The notes: generated by a model not told the origin, from the sequence alone. A stretch of DNA of 64,000 nucleotides from Bradyrhizobium niftali (GCF_004571025.1 NZ_SPQT01000001.1:992001-1056000), one strand, 5' to 3'; counted from the stretch's first letter, positions 43,443-52,014 are shown. Made by a program: numbers and translations.

Positions 43443-45155
43443 ATGGATACGACAATCGTTGCGGATCCCGTCCATTTTGGCGTCTTTACCCTCGACGCCA
43501 CGCGCCGCACCTTGACGCGTGATGGGCGGCCGATTGCGTTGCGACCAAAGAGCTTTGAAGTCCTTTGCTGTCTGGTGACCGCCGCCGGTAAGCCTATGTC
43601 GCGCGACGATCTCGCGCGGGTTGTTTGGCGTGGCGTCACGGTGACCGACGAGTCACTGAGCCGGTGCATCAGTGACATCCGCCAGGCGCTGGACGACGAC
43701 AAGCGGGAGATCATCAAGACGCTTCCGCGCCACGGCTATGTTTTTGCTGCTCCCCTCAATGTCGGTGTTGCCGGTGATAAGGAGCTTGCCGAGCCGCAGG
43801 AAAGCGCCGCCCCGTCGCCCATCTTGCCGCGCCGCCGCCCGATGATGCTCGCCGCGACAGGCGCCATTTTGGCGTGTGCATTGATCCTTGGACTGGTGGC
43901 TTGGCCTCGTGCTCCGGACCCCTGGTCGGCGCAGCAGCGCCCGTCGATCGCCGTCCTGCCATTCACGTATGTCGGGGGCGGCAGCGAGCATGATTATTTT
44001 ACCGATGGTCTCACAGAAGACATCGCAATTCGCCTGTCCAAGTTCGCCGAACTCTTCGTCATCGCGCGAGAGTCGGCCTTTTCGTTCAAAGGCGCGACAA
44101 CGAACACCCGCGAGATCGGTCGCCGCCTCGGCGCTCGCTATCTGGTTCTCGGAAGGGTGCGCCGCGAGCAAGGACAACTGCGCGTCTCCGCACGATTGGT
44201 CGAGGCTGAAACCGGAGCACAGCGCTGGGCCGACATCTACGACCGCGATCTCACCGATGTCATCGCCCTGCAGGATGAGTTAGCGCGGCAGATTGTGACT
44301 GTGTTGCTGTCGCGTATCACGCAGACGGAGCTCGAACGCGCCCGACAGAAAGGACCGCGTTCGCTCGGAGCTTACGATCTCTTCCTGCGCGGACGGGCGC
44401 AACTCGCAACCGTCGAAACCAGCCCCATCGGAGAATGGGGCCAACGCCTTTTGAGAGCGAGGCGCACCCTGGAAGAGGCTGTCCGGCTTGACCCAGCCTA
44501 CGCGCCGGCACTGACTGCGCTGTCCGATACTTACCATCGGGCATGGTTGGTGTCGAACGATGAACCGGAGCTCGCTGGCGAGTTTCAAAGCTCTGCGAAC
44601 AACGATAAGGCGCTTGCCCTTGTCGAGCGCGCCGTCACGGCAGACCCGACCCTGCCCGAAGCGCACTCGCAACTCGCATGGATACTCCATTGGCGACATC
44701 GGAGAGACGATGCGTTTGCCGAGTTGCGTCGTGCCATAGACCTCAATCCAAACACGGCCGATGGTCGCCTCGCGCTCGTCGTTGCTCACGCCGGTCGCGC
44801 CGAGGAAGGCATCGCGATGCTCAGCCGGATCGCCCGCCTCGATCCGCTGCCCCGACCTGTTTATTTCAGCTATCTCGCGAATTGCTATTATCTTGCCGGG
44901 CGATATAGAGAGGCGTTGGAAACCAGCCGGACAGCGGTGGACCGTTTGCCAGCGGTGTATCAAGCGCGCGTCTGGCACGCGGCCGCGGCGGCACAGGTAG
45001 GACTGGAAGATGAAGCCAGAACGGCCGCGGCCGCGGCAATGCGTCTTCGCCCCGATTTGACGATCGCCCGCTTCCTGAACACGATCCAGCTCGCATCAGC
45101 CGGAGATTCGGAGCGCTTGCGCGAGGGGCTGAGCAAGGCGGGTTTGCCTGAATAG
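43443..45155 (+). CDS. CadC/ToxR-type transcriptional regulator with TolB-like and TPR domains
   Basis: 570 residues. Residues ~10-105 are a winged helix of the OmpR type (FGVFTLDATRRTLTRDGRPI to IIKTLPRHGYVF). A single membrane helix follows near 134-155 (MMLAATGAILACALILGLVA). The rest has the TolB-like adenylate-cyclase-associated segment PSIAVLPFTYVGGGSEHDYF, then several tetratricopeptide-like repeats to the C-terminus. The DNA-binding part is cytoplasmic and the TPR part would be periplasmic. This layout is common in Bradyrhizobium; the signal is unknown. Confidence 0.88.
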   Translation: MDTTIVADPVHFGVFTLDATRRTLTRDGRPIALRPKSFEVLCCLVTAAGKPMSRDDLARVVWRGVTVTDESLSRCISDIRQALDDDKREIIKTLPRHGYVFAAPLNVGVAGDKELAEPQESAAPSPILPRRRPMMLAATGAILACALILGLVAWPRAPDPWSAQQRPSIAVLPFTYVGGGSEHDYFTDGLTEDIAIRLSKFAELFVIARESAFSFKGATTNTREIGRRLGARYLVLGRVRREQGQLRVSARLVEAETGAQRWADIYDRDLTDVIALQDELARQIVTVLLSRITQTELERARQKGPRSLGAYDLFLRGRAQLATVETSPIGEWGQRLLRARRTLEEAVRLDPAYAPALTALSDTYHRAWLVSNDEPELAGEFQSSANNDKALALVERAVTADPTLPEAHSQLAWILHWRHRRDDAFAELRRAIDLNPNTADGRLALVVAHAGRAEEGIAMLSRIARLDPLPRPVYFSYLANCYYLAGRYREALETSRTAVDRLPAVYQARVWHAAAAAQVGLEDEARTAAAAAMRLRPDLTIARFLNTIQLASAGDSERLREGLSKAGLPE

Positions 45156-45170
45156 CCGGTTCTTTGCAAA

Positions 45171-45935
45171 TCAGTCGCGGTCCGTTCGAAGAGTGCGAGC
45201 CGCATTTCGGACATCGCTCGGCGTGCAACCAAACCTCCGGTGGAACAACCTGTTGAAGTGCGCCACGTTGGCAAACCCGCAGTCAAACGCGATGGTGCTG
45301 ACCGGCAGATCCACCGGCGCGCGGCGGCGAAGCGCCTTGTAGGCAGCGGCAAGCCGCTGCTCGATGAGATACGCCGTGAACGTCAAGCCGCTTTCCTCGA
45401 ATATCTGCTGCACGTAGCGGACGCTCAGCCCGTGCCGCGCGGCGATGGTGTGCACCGACAGCTCCGGCCAGCGCAGATTGGCCGCAATGTCGTCTTTGAT
45501 GGCTTGCAGCCGGGCGGCGGGAAGGCCGCGCGTCCTGGCCTGTTCGGCCGCATCGCGCGTCGGCCCCAGCGCGAGCGCCAGAAGATCGCAGACGTGGTCC
45601 GCAAAGGCGGTTGCGAGCTCGGGCGTGGTCACGACATTGTCGCGGCGCGCGAGCTCGAGATACCGTACCAGCATCTGCAACGCCGGGCTTGAGGCCGGTA
45701 TACGACGCGCGAACGTTGCGCCGATGTCGGGGACGAGAGATTTTATGGCGGTTCGCGGAATAGAGAACGCCAAAAAGCGGCATGCCTCGGGAATCATGAT
45801 CTCGCTGACGTCGCTATTGCTCAACAGCGACCAGTCTCCCGGATGCAGATCGAGGCTGCGGCCGAGTTGTGACGCGCCCCATCGGGAGGTCGTCACGCCG
45901 ACGACAAGCTGCCCTTTGTCGACGGCCATTTCGGT
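45171..45935 (-). pseudogene. 5'-truncated AraC-family regulator
   Basis: The C-terminal ~250 residues of an AraC protein are intact, with HTH segments SVHTIAARHGLSVRYVQQIF and VSTIAFDCGFANVAHFNRLF and end FGCTPSDVRNAARTLR. Upstream of about residue GQLVVGVTT the frame stays open to 46742 but is only the antisense of an autotransporter gene, so the true N-terminus is lost at about 45930. The remaining part could still be expressed from a foreign start, but the sensor domain is incomplete. Confidence 0.8.
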
Positions 45936-46877
45936 GCCGCCACGGGCGGCGGTGTCACCGCCTTTGCGCCGGAGCAGCAGGCCAACCTGCCGCCGGAAAT
46001 CGCGCAGGCCTACGCATCGGTGTTCAAGGCGCCAGCACCTGCCAATTTCGAGCAGCGCTGGAGCCTGTGGAATGCGGCGTTCGGCGGCAGCGGCAAGACC
46101 AGCGGCGATCCCGTGATCGGCTCGACCGACACCCGGCTCAGCACCTACGGCTTCGCGGGCGGTCTCGATTATCGCCTCTCGCCCGCTACGGTGACCGCGG
46201 CCGGCGGCGGCACCAATTGGGGATTGTCCAACAGCCTCGGCAATGGCCGCAGCGAGTCCGCGCAAATCGGCGCTTATGCGAGGACGGTGATCGGTCCGGC
46301 CTACATCGCGGAGTCGATCGCCTTTGCCAACCACTGGTTCACGACCGACCGAACGGCGCTCGGCGGCAATCTGCGCGCGACCTTCACCGGCCAGAGCATT
46401 GGCGGGCGCATCGAAGGAGGTTATCGCATTGCCGTGACGCCCAACTTTGGGATTACACCTTATGCGGCGGCACAGGCGCAGGCATTTCGCTCCGGCGCCT
46501 ACAGCGAGACCGACGTGAATAATCTGGGCTTCGGCTTGACCTACGCAGCGAAGCAAGCGACCGATGTCCGCACCGAGCTCGGGGCCCGTTTTGACCATCC
46601 GACGCTGCTCGGCGGCACGCCGCTGATCTTGCGCGCACGACTGGCCTGGGCACACGATTTCGTCGATACGCCCTCGCTCAATGCGGCGTTCCAGGTGTTG
46701 CCGCTGTCGAACTTCACCGTGTTCGGCGCACCGATCCCGCACGACTCCGGTTTGGCCTCGATTGGTGCGGATTGGTATCTGAACCAGAACTGGAAGCTGC
46801 TCGCCAAGTTCGATGGTGAATTTGCCAAGCGCTCGGACCTCTACGCCGGCACAGTGGCGCTGCGGTACTCCTGGTGA
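45936..46877 (+). pseudogene. C-terminal autotransporter beta-domain fragment
   Basis: About 310 residues starting around GVTAFAPEQQANLPPEIAQA, then STYGFAGGLDYRLSPATVTA, GRIEGGYRIAVTPNFGITPY and the terminal GTVALRYSW with C-terminal Trp, the outer-membrane insertion signal. These are type V autotransporter barrels, common in Bradyrhizobium. The passenger and signal peptide are missing: the frame begins at the rearrangement point shared with the AraC fragment. An ATG at 46020 exists but would give a barrel without export signal. Confidence 0.85.
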
Positions 46878-46945
46878 TGGGGGCGCTTCAGGAAAGGCCG
46901 GCTTGCCCGATACCGGCGCTGGCTGGAGCGCTCAGATCCTCACTT

Positions 46946-46979
46946 GAACCGAATGTCGGTATCGGTGGTTGCGCCTCCC
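46946..46979 (+). repeat. 34-bp direct repeat, copy 2
   Basis: Matches 42587-42620 at 32 of 34 positions in the same orientation. Directly follows the autotransporter fragment, so the pair brackets 4.3 kb containing a rearrangement scar. Confidence 0.65.
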
Positions 46980-47112
46980 TGATTTGAACCTACTCGCTGA
47001 AATTTTTGGCGGCGACGGAGCGCACGACGCGAAAGGTGGTTTTTGGCGGCCTATCGAGACCCTAGGCTGCTCTCCGGTAAGAAAACAGGGCTTCCGAAAT
47101 AGTGGGTATCGC

Positions 47113-47147
47113 GATGTAGCGGACCAGGGACTCGAACCCCCGAAAGC
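47113..47147 (-). repeat. degenerate tRNA-like 3' end
   Basis: The minus strand reads TTTCGGGGGTTCGAGTCCCT then GGTCCGCTACA. The TTCGAGT loop and surrounding Gs and Cs look like a T arm followed by an acceptor strand, but two of the five stem pairs are poor and no 5' half exists. A related scrap is at 36648-36675 on the plus strand. Possibly an attachment-site relic. Confidence 0.3.
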
Positions 47148-47322
47148 TAGAGTTCTGGGACAATGCTGATGGACGGGGCGGGGAGTTCAATGGCGTCATT
47201 GCTCCCTGGAAGATGTCGCGCGCTCCAACATCCATCTAGCGCGATATCCCGGCAATCGATGCGCATCGCGCTGAAGTGCTGTCCCGGGTCTTGGGCCTGT
47301 CTGATGAGGCGATTGTGCTCTC

Positions 47323-47557
47323 TCAAGCCTCGATCAGGGCGTTTGTGGACTGCATCGAAGGGGCGGATTCGAACCAGCGCAAATCGATCACGCGGCGGAT
47401 CTTTTGTATTTCGGCAGGATCGGCCGCCGGCACCGACAATGCCCTCGGGCGCGCCAGCGCCGCCACAGGTGCAGGCGCGCGGGTCGTCCCAGGCACGGTC
47501 CGGATGGTTGTCGCAACCCCAGCCGCGATCGTCACAGTTGGCGCACGTCGTGGCCAT
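47323..47557 (-). pseudogene. small Cys-rich putative zinc-binding protein, frameshifted
   Basis: The start MATTCANCDDRGWGCDNHPD RAWDDP resembles a short rhizobial family with CxxC...CxCGGAG spacing. After CTCGGAGAP the frame drifts into unrelated residues; switching frame gives ALSVPAADPAEIQKIRRVID to a stop at 47323, closer to the family's ending. One base change near 47460 would explain this. Family recognition is from memory and moderate. Confidence 0.45.
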
Positions 47558-47758
47558 TGCACCGGCGGCTAGGGGCTTTTCCTCGTTGGACATCAGGCCG
47601 AGCCCGCCAGGGCAGCGCTAGCTGCATGTCGAAGCGCTTTGTGGCGTTAGCGGCGATGAAGGCTTGTAGCGCATTCGACGACCACCATTATGGCACTCGA
47701 TGCCGCGAGAGGGGGCCATCCACCCCATCAGGTGGTGGTCGGTTTCAAGCTGGCGGGC

Positions 47759-47941
47759 CTACGCTTGGGCGCGATAGCCCTGGACGGTGAGTAGCTCTCT
47801 GATCCGCGCCACCTTCTTTTTGGCGCTGCTCGGTCCCTCTATGGTCTTCCGGATGTCCTCGACCAGGCCCTCTAATCTCAGTCGATGCGCGCGGTCAGCT
47901 TCGCGGCGGCTGGCATCTGCAATCTCATCGAGAGCAACCAT
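47759..47941 (-). CDS. small conserved hypothetical protein (60 aa)
   Basis: Helical, charged 60-residue protein: VALDEIADASRREADRAHRL, then a C-terminal half ending ARIRELLTVQGYRAQA. I do not recognise a family. Evidence for reality is indirect: part of it (47861-47913) recurs at the window's right edge with two base changes. No clear ribosome site. Confidence 0.5.
   Translation of the reverse strand: MVALDEIADASRREADRAHRLRLEGLVEDIRKTIEGPSSAKKKVARIRELLTVQGYRAQA
47861..47913 (+). repeat. 53-bp direct repeat, copy 1
   Basis: Identical at 51 of 53 positions to 63948-64000, same orientation. It lies inside the 60-residue gene on the minus strand. The second copy lacks the sequence coding for that protein's C-terminal half. 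Confidence 0.8.
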
Positions 47942-48038
47942 ACGGCGAGTATTGTCGATTTTTCCCGACTCGTCAAAGCGCCGTTGGCGTGCCCTGACCC
48001 TGATCGGGCTCCTCGAAAGGCCGCCCCCAAGTCCGCCT

Positions 48039-48221
48039 TCATCGGGTGCTCTTCACGCTTTCCGCGATTGCGCGTTCAACTTCTGAGGCGAGAACCGTCA
48101 GGTGATCAGCCAGCTTCGTAAAAAGCTCTCGTTTCTTCGGGTCGGTCGCCAAGTCACGGATGAGAGCGCACTCGGCGGCATCTGTGCGGAGCTTTTCCAA
48201 CTGAGCCTGCATGTCTTTCAT
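48039..48221 (-). CDS. small conserved hypothetical protein (60 aa)
   Basis: KDMQAQLEKLRTDAAECALI then RDLATDPKKRELFTKLADHL: a compact helical protein of a type widespread in Bradyrhizobium (from memory), function unknown. ATG 48221 has GGAG eight bases upstream; the frame is open to 48260. Confidence 0.7.
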   Translation of the reverse strand: MKDMQAQLEKLRTDAAECALIRDLATDPKKRELFTKLADHLTVLASEVERAIAESVKSTR

Positions 48222-48395
48222 TGCAGCTACTCCGTTCCCTGAGGGGAACTGTACTGCCAAGGTATGAAAGCGAACAGAGCTGAATGCCGAATTTTCCTAG
48301 GCTCGGGTCGCTGGATCGACGCAGTCCAGCACCTCCAGCGGCCCCGGCCTTCCACACCTCAAAAGCCCCCACGGCCGGGGTCGCCTCTTAAGTGG

Positions 48396-48677
48396 CTATC
48401 GATAGCCCAAGCCACCGAAAGGCGCTTTGCCGTTCCAGTCGAAGTCCGGCCGAACGTCGGCACCGCGAGACCCACAGCCCTGGCAGATAAATCGCGGCTC
48501 GAGATCCGATAGCCTTACCTTGTCGGGCCAATGGTCGGCATCCAGAGCAACGTGATGGCCGCAATGACAATAGACAAGGACGCCACGCAGGCCCATTTCG
48601 CGCATCTCGCCGAAGGTGATCTTGACGGGGCGGCCGTCAACGTGTGCAGGCGTGTGGCGTCGAACAGGACGAGGCAT
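48396..48677 (-). CDS. small zinc-ribbon protein (93 aa)
   Basis: Reads VKITFGEMREMGLRGVLVYC, HCGHHVALDADHWPDKVRLS, then RFICQGCGSRGADVRPDFDW. The CxC-H and CxxC pairs form a probable zinc ribbon seen in many short Bradyrhizobium proteins of unknown role. It is complete, ending GGLGYR. A damaged paralogue lies at 52292-52640. Confidence 0.75.
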   Translation of the reverse strand: MPRPVRRHTPAHVDGRPVKITFGEMREMGLRGVLVYCHCGHHVALDADHWPDKVRLSDLEPRFICQGCGSRGADVRPDFDWNGKAPFGGLGYR

Positions 48678-48892
48678 ACCGAGATCAAAGCGCCGTCGTG
48701 AGCACCTTGCAAATTATCCATTACTGGTAGACAGAAAGGCGCGCGATCTACTGCCGGTCGTGGGCGTGGAAAACGCGCGCACCACGAGTCGAAAAAGGAG
48801 GCTTTCGATATACCGAAATTCCGCTTGCTCCGTCGGGCAAAACAGTGGTTCATAAGGCGCTGGCTCGAACTGTCGTAATAGGAACCAGCGCC

Positions 48893-49111
48893 ATGGCGAC
48901 TGAAGTCGAGACTTCTTCCGAGCTGTCCAAGATTGCGAAGCTCAACGGGGACTTCAGGAGGAATTACGGAACTTTGCTTGGAGCATTCCTGTATCTAAGA
49001 TCTATCAGTGTAGTCCGTGGGCGTTCTTGGCTGTGGGCCGGCCTATTTTCTCTCGTCTACTCGGCCGTGTTAGGATGGCTGGGCAAGCACGGCTTTTCAT
49101 TGCTTTGGTGA
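48893..49111 (+). CDS. small hypothetical membrane protein
   Basis: 72 residues: a polar N-terminus (MATEVETSSELSKIAK) then one or two hydrophobic segments (GRSWLWAGLFSLVYSAVLGW). AGGAA lies upstream of the ATG; an ATG at 48845 would extend it. No family recognised. Confidence 0.5.
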   Translation: MATEVETSSELSKIAKLNGDFRRNYGTLLGAFLYLRSISVVRGRSWLWAGLFSLVYSAVLGWLGKHGFSLLW

Positions 49112-49199
49112 CGCACCAGACGGAAGTGGAGTGGCTTTGTAGCGGAGGCGCGCATGGCCAACGCCCTGATCATTCGCCCTAGGTCCGATCTGCTATTGC

Positions 49200-49972
49200 C
49201 CATAGGCTTTTCTTGAGGCGGCTGACCATTGGAGGCGGATACGCCCCCGTCCACCGCCACGTTGGCACCGGTCATGAAGCTCGCGTCGTCACTTGCCAGG
49301 AAAGCTATCAGGGCGGCGACTTCCTCGGGTTCGCAGACGCGGCCTAACGGGATCCGCTCGGCGAACTTCGCCAGCAGCTTCCTGTCGTCCATCATGTCTT
49401 CCGTCATGCCCGTACGCGTCAGACTGGGACAGAGCGCATTCACGCGGATGCCCTTCTTGCCGAGGTCCAGGGCAAGGGCACGCGTCAGATTGACGACGGC
49501 GCCTTTCGCCGCGTTGTAGGGGGCTCATGCCCCAATCGCCACCGGTGCCGGAGACTGACGCCGTGTTCACGATCGAGCCCTTGGTCTTTTCAATATGGGA
49601 AGTGCCGCGCGACAGCCGTAGAACACGCCGTCGACGTCGATCGACATCACCTTGCGCCATTTCTCGTCGGTGATCGAAGCCGGGTCGCCGCCTTCATGGA
49701 CGCCGGCGTTATTCACGATGACGTCCAGCCGGCCCAAGCGGTCGACGACAGCCGCGACCATTCTATCGACGGCACGCGATCCGACACGTCGGTGGCTTGC
49801 ACCATTACCTGGTCGGCGGGCAGACTCTTGGCGACCTCTTCCAGTGAGGCTTTATCGCGATCGACCAGCGCCACTTTCGCGCCCTCCGTAACGAAGCGAC
49901 GCGCTGTCGCCTCTCCGATACCGGAAGCCGCTCCAGTGACGATGACACCTTGCCGTGGAACCTGTCGACCAT
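49200..49972 (-). pseudogene. short-chain dehydrogenase/reductase with at least four frameshifts
   Basis: Pieces in different frames add up to one SDR: MVDRFHGKV, shift, VIVTGAASGIGEATARRFVT to VQATDVSD, shift, RLGRLDVIVNNAGVHEGGDP to YGCRAALPILK, shift, GSIVNTASVSGTGGDWGMSP, shift, VNALCPSLTRTGMTEDMMDD to GANVAVDGGVSASNGQPP. The NAG and TGxxxGxG motifs survive, but the catalytic YxxxK region falls in the damaged part. Stop at the normal end is also missing. Not translatable into an enzyme. Confidence 0.85.
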
Positions 49973-50105
49973 GCGAAACTCTCCTGCTGCTCATAACCGT
50001 CGTCGCGGCGGTCGGGTCCTAATCGCCGACCGATCTGGCCTTTTCAGGAACGATGTTCGAGAAGATCGATTGTTGGACAAAACCGCAAAACGAAGGATTG
50101 GACCC

Positions 50106-50666
50106 ATGGATCTGACCGGCAAAAAGATCGCCATTCTCGCCACAAACGGCTTCGAGCAGGCCGAGCTGGAAGTGCCGCAGGAGCGCTTGAAGAAGGCTGG
50201 CGCAACGGTCGATGTCGTCTCGCTCGCCGCAGGCGAGATCAAGGGCTGGAACAAGAAGGATTGGGGCTGGCCGGTAAAGGTCGACAAGACGCTCGACGAG
50301 GCATCGGCCGCCGACTACGACGCAATCGTATTGCCCGGCGGGCAGATCAATCCGGATCTTCTACGGGTTGAGCCCAAGGCGCTGAAGTTCATCAAGGATA
50401 TTTTCGATGCCAAGAAGATCGTCGCCGCAGTGTGCCACGCCCCTTGGCTTCTCATCGAGACCGGGATCGCGAAAGGTCGCAAGATGACCTCCTTCAAGTC
50501 GATCAAGACGGATGTCGCGAACGCAGGAGCGAAGTGGGAGGACGCTGAGGTCGTCGTCGATCAGGGCGTCATCACTTCTCGCAACCCGGGCGATCTCGAG
50601 GCCTTCTGCGCCAAGATCGTGGAAGAGGTCAAGGAAGGTCGACACACCCAGCGCAGCGCGGCCTGA
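50106..50666 (+). CDS. DJ-1/PfpI family protein
   Basis: 186 residues. Class I glutamine amidotransferase-like fold with nucleophile Cys110 in AAVCHAPWLL, and Glu residues near the N-terminus (NGFEQAELEVP). Family members act as glyoxalase III, deglycase or chaperone-like proteins in stress defence. It is followed 5 bp later by a PPC-domain gene, so they form a two-gene operon. No signal peptide. Confidence 0.9.
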   Translation: MDLTGKKIAILATNGFEQAELEVPQERLKKAGATVDVVSLAAGEIKGWNKKDWGWPVKVDKTLDEASAADYDAIVLPGGQINPDLLRVEPKALKFIKDIFDAKKIVAAVCHAPWLLIETGIAKGRKMTSFKSIKTDVANAGAKWEDAEVVVDQGVITSRNPGDLEAFCAKIVEEVKEGRHTQRSAA

Positions 50667-50671
50667 CGACG

Positions 50672-51124
50672 ATGAAGAGCGCCAAGATATCGGGCGAGGC
50701 AGGCTTGGAGACCCGCGTCGCAATCCTCGAATCCGGCGAGGAAGCACTCACGACGCTCACCAAGTTCGCGAACGACGCCGGAATCACCGCGGCGTCGCTG
50801 ACCGCCATCGGCGCCTTCGAAAGGGCGACCGTTGGCTGGTTCGATTTCGAGAAGAAGACCTATAAGAAGATCGAGGTCGCGGAGCAGTGCGAGGTGTTGA
50901 GCGCGATCGGCGATATCGCTGTCGGCGACGACGGAAAGGCGAGCCTCCACGTGCATGTGGTCCTGGGTCTGGCCGACGGCACAACCCGTGGCGGACATCT
51001 TCTCGAAGGAAGGGTGCGACCGACACTCGAGGTGGTCGTCGCGGACACACCAGCCCATCTTAGGCGGAAGAAGCAGCCAGATCTCGGCATAGCGCTGATC
51101 GATATCCTAGCAGGAAAGACGTGA
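50672..51124 (+). CDS. PPC (DUF296) domain protein
   Basis: 150 residues, whole-length PPC/DUF296 domain: RVAILESGEEALTTLTKFAN, ITAASLTAIGAFERATVGWF, then LHVHVVLGLADGTTRGGHLL with the His/His/His pattern of the family's metal site. In bacteria these are uncharacterised trimeric proteins. Paired with the DJ-1 gene; the pairing suggests a shared stress or metabolite role (inference). Confidence 0.88.
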   Translation: MKSAKISGEAGLETRVAILESGEEALTTLTKFANDAGITAASLTAIGAFERATVGWFDFEKKTYKKIEVAEQCEVLSAIGDIAVGDDGKASLHVHVVLGLADGTTRGGHLLEGRVRPTLEVVVADTPAHLRRKKQPDLGIALIDILAGKT

Positions 51125-51163
51125 CGGGCTGCTGTGTCGACGTCGACTAGACCTGGCGTCGCG

Positions 51164-51313
51164 CTAGGTTTCGTTCTTTCGATACCTCTCACGCGTGACC
51201 TCTTCGGCCACGCGATCCAATGCCCGGTTTCGGTAGCGATAGCCGAGGACGCCGTAGATCAGCGCCGTGAGGAGTACGAGCGCTCCAAGGAAAACGACGG
51301 CTTCGAGACCTAT
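51164..51313 (-). CDS. small one-helix membrane protein, possible ATA start
   Basis: 49 residues: GLEAVVFLGALVLLTALIYG then VLGYRYRNRALDRVAEEVTR, stop TAG at 51164. A clear membrane helix with a basic tail. No ATG, GTG or TTG exists at the expected start; ATA at 51311-51313 stands 6 bp after AAAGGAG, just where a start should be. It follows the KGG-like gene on the same strand by 20 bp. Either ATA is used or the ATG has mutated. Confidence 0.45.
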   Translation of the reverse strand: MGLEAVVFLGALVLLTALIYGVLGYRYRNRALDRVAEEVTRERYRKNET

Positions 51314-51333
51314 CTCGCTCTCCTTTCGATGAT

Positions 51334-51636
51334 TTACGCCGCGCGTCGTTTTCTGGTCTTGGCCGCCTTTTTGGCTGACTTTGAACGCTCCGATGCCGGC
51401 CGCTTGGCCGAGGCCGCGCCGCCCAATCGGCCGCCTTTGCGGGACGGCGAGTGATCTTCCTCAGTGCCGCGACCCGAGCCGCTCTTCTTCCCACCGTGGG
51501 TTTCTTTGTTCACGGTTGCCCAGGCGCGCCGTTCGGCTTCCTTCTCCGGAACCCCGCGGTGCTCATAGCCTTCCTCGATATGCTCAGCCTGTCGCTTCTG
51601 CTTGTCGGTGTAACTGGACTTGTCGCCACGAGGCAT
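51334..51636 (-). CDS. small basic stress/plasmid-stabilisation-like protein (100 aa)
   Basis: PRGDKSSYTDKQKRQAEHIE then KEAERRAWATVNKETHGGKK, and a Lys/Arg/Ser-rich tail. This is a well-known short rhizobial family usually annotated as plasmid stabilisation protein, but function is not established. Cytoplasmic, probably nucleic-acid binding by charge. Complete. Confidence 0.8.
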   Translation of the reverse strand: MPRGDKSSYTDKQKRQAEHIEEGYEHRGVPEKEAERRAWATVNKETHGGKKSGSGRGTEEDHSPSRKGGRLGGAASAKRPASERSKSAKKAAKTRKRRAA

Positions 51637-51765
51637 GACACTCCTCCCGTCGATCGGAAATATTCGGTTTAAGACTGGGAAGGTCCCCCGGTTCCAATCT
51701 CAAAACGCCCCTTAACGCGGCGAGGTCCAAAACATGCAAGCCGACACTGATCAGGAGGCGGAGCA

Positions 51766-52014
51766 TCAATCGTAATGCCGCTCAATGTTGGGAAACATCG
51801 TTTCTGCTGAGGCTCGCAGCATTTCAAGCAGCATTCGGGCCTCTCGAAGCTGATGCTCCAGTTTGTGTCTATTGTCGCTCCGAGGGCAGTCCTCGATCAG
51901 CGCACGGGTGTGCTGCAGCGAGAGGTCGAGCAGAAGTATTGCGCGGCGAAAATGGTGGGCGGTTTCGCCCGCATGCCTGGAAGCAGCTTTCGGAAACGGC
52001 ACAACGTTGTGCAT
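51766..52014 (-). CDS. small hypothetical protein (82 aa)
   Basis: Helical: MHNVVPFPKAASRHAGETAH then RRAILLLDLSLQHTRALIED and LREARMLLEMLRASAETMFP. No known family. Plausible codon use and complete frame; ribosome site weak. Confidence 0.55.
   Translation of the reverse strand: MHNVVPFPKAASRHAGETAHHFRRAILLLDLSLQHTRALIEDCPRSDNRHKLEHQLREARMLLEMLRASAETMFPNIERHYD

Larger units (their letters stand above)
46878..47322 (+). other. intergenic region with repeat and tRNA-like scrap
   Basis: Holds the 34-bp repeat copy 2 (46946-46979), a dispersed repeat related to 19275-19338 (46968-47030) and a tRNA-like 3' end on the minus strand near 47113-47147. No supported protein gene before 47323. Confidence 0.5.

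Noticed and set aside
45936..46742. A 523-codon minus-strand frame that would extend the AraC protein by ~270 residues
   Set aside because: The extension is antisense to a clear autotransporter barrel and has the low-complexity look of a shadow frame; the AraC similarity ends at about 45930.
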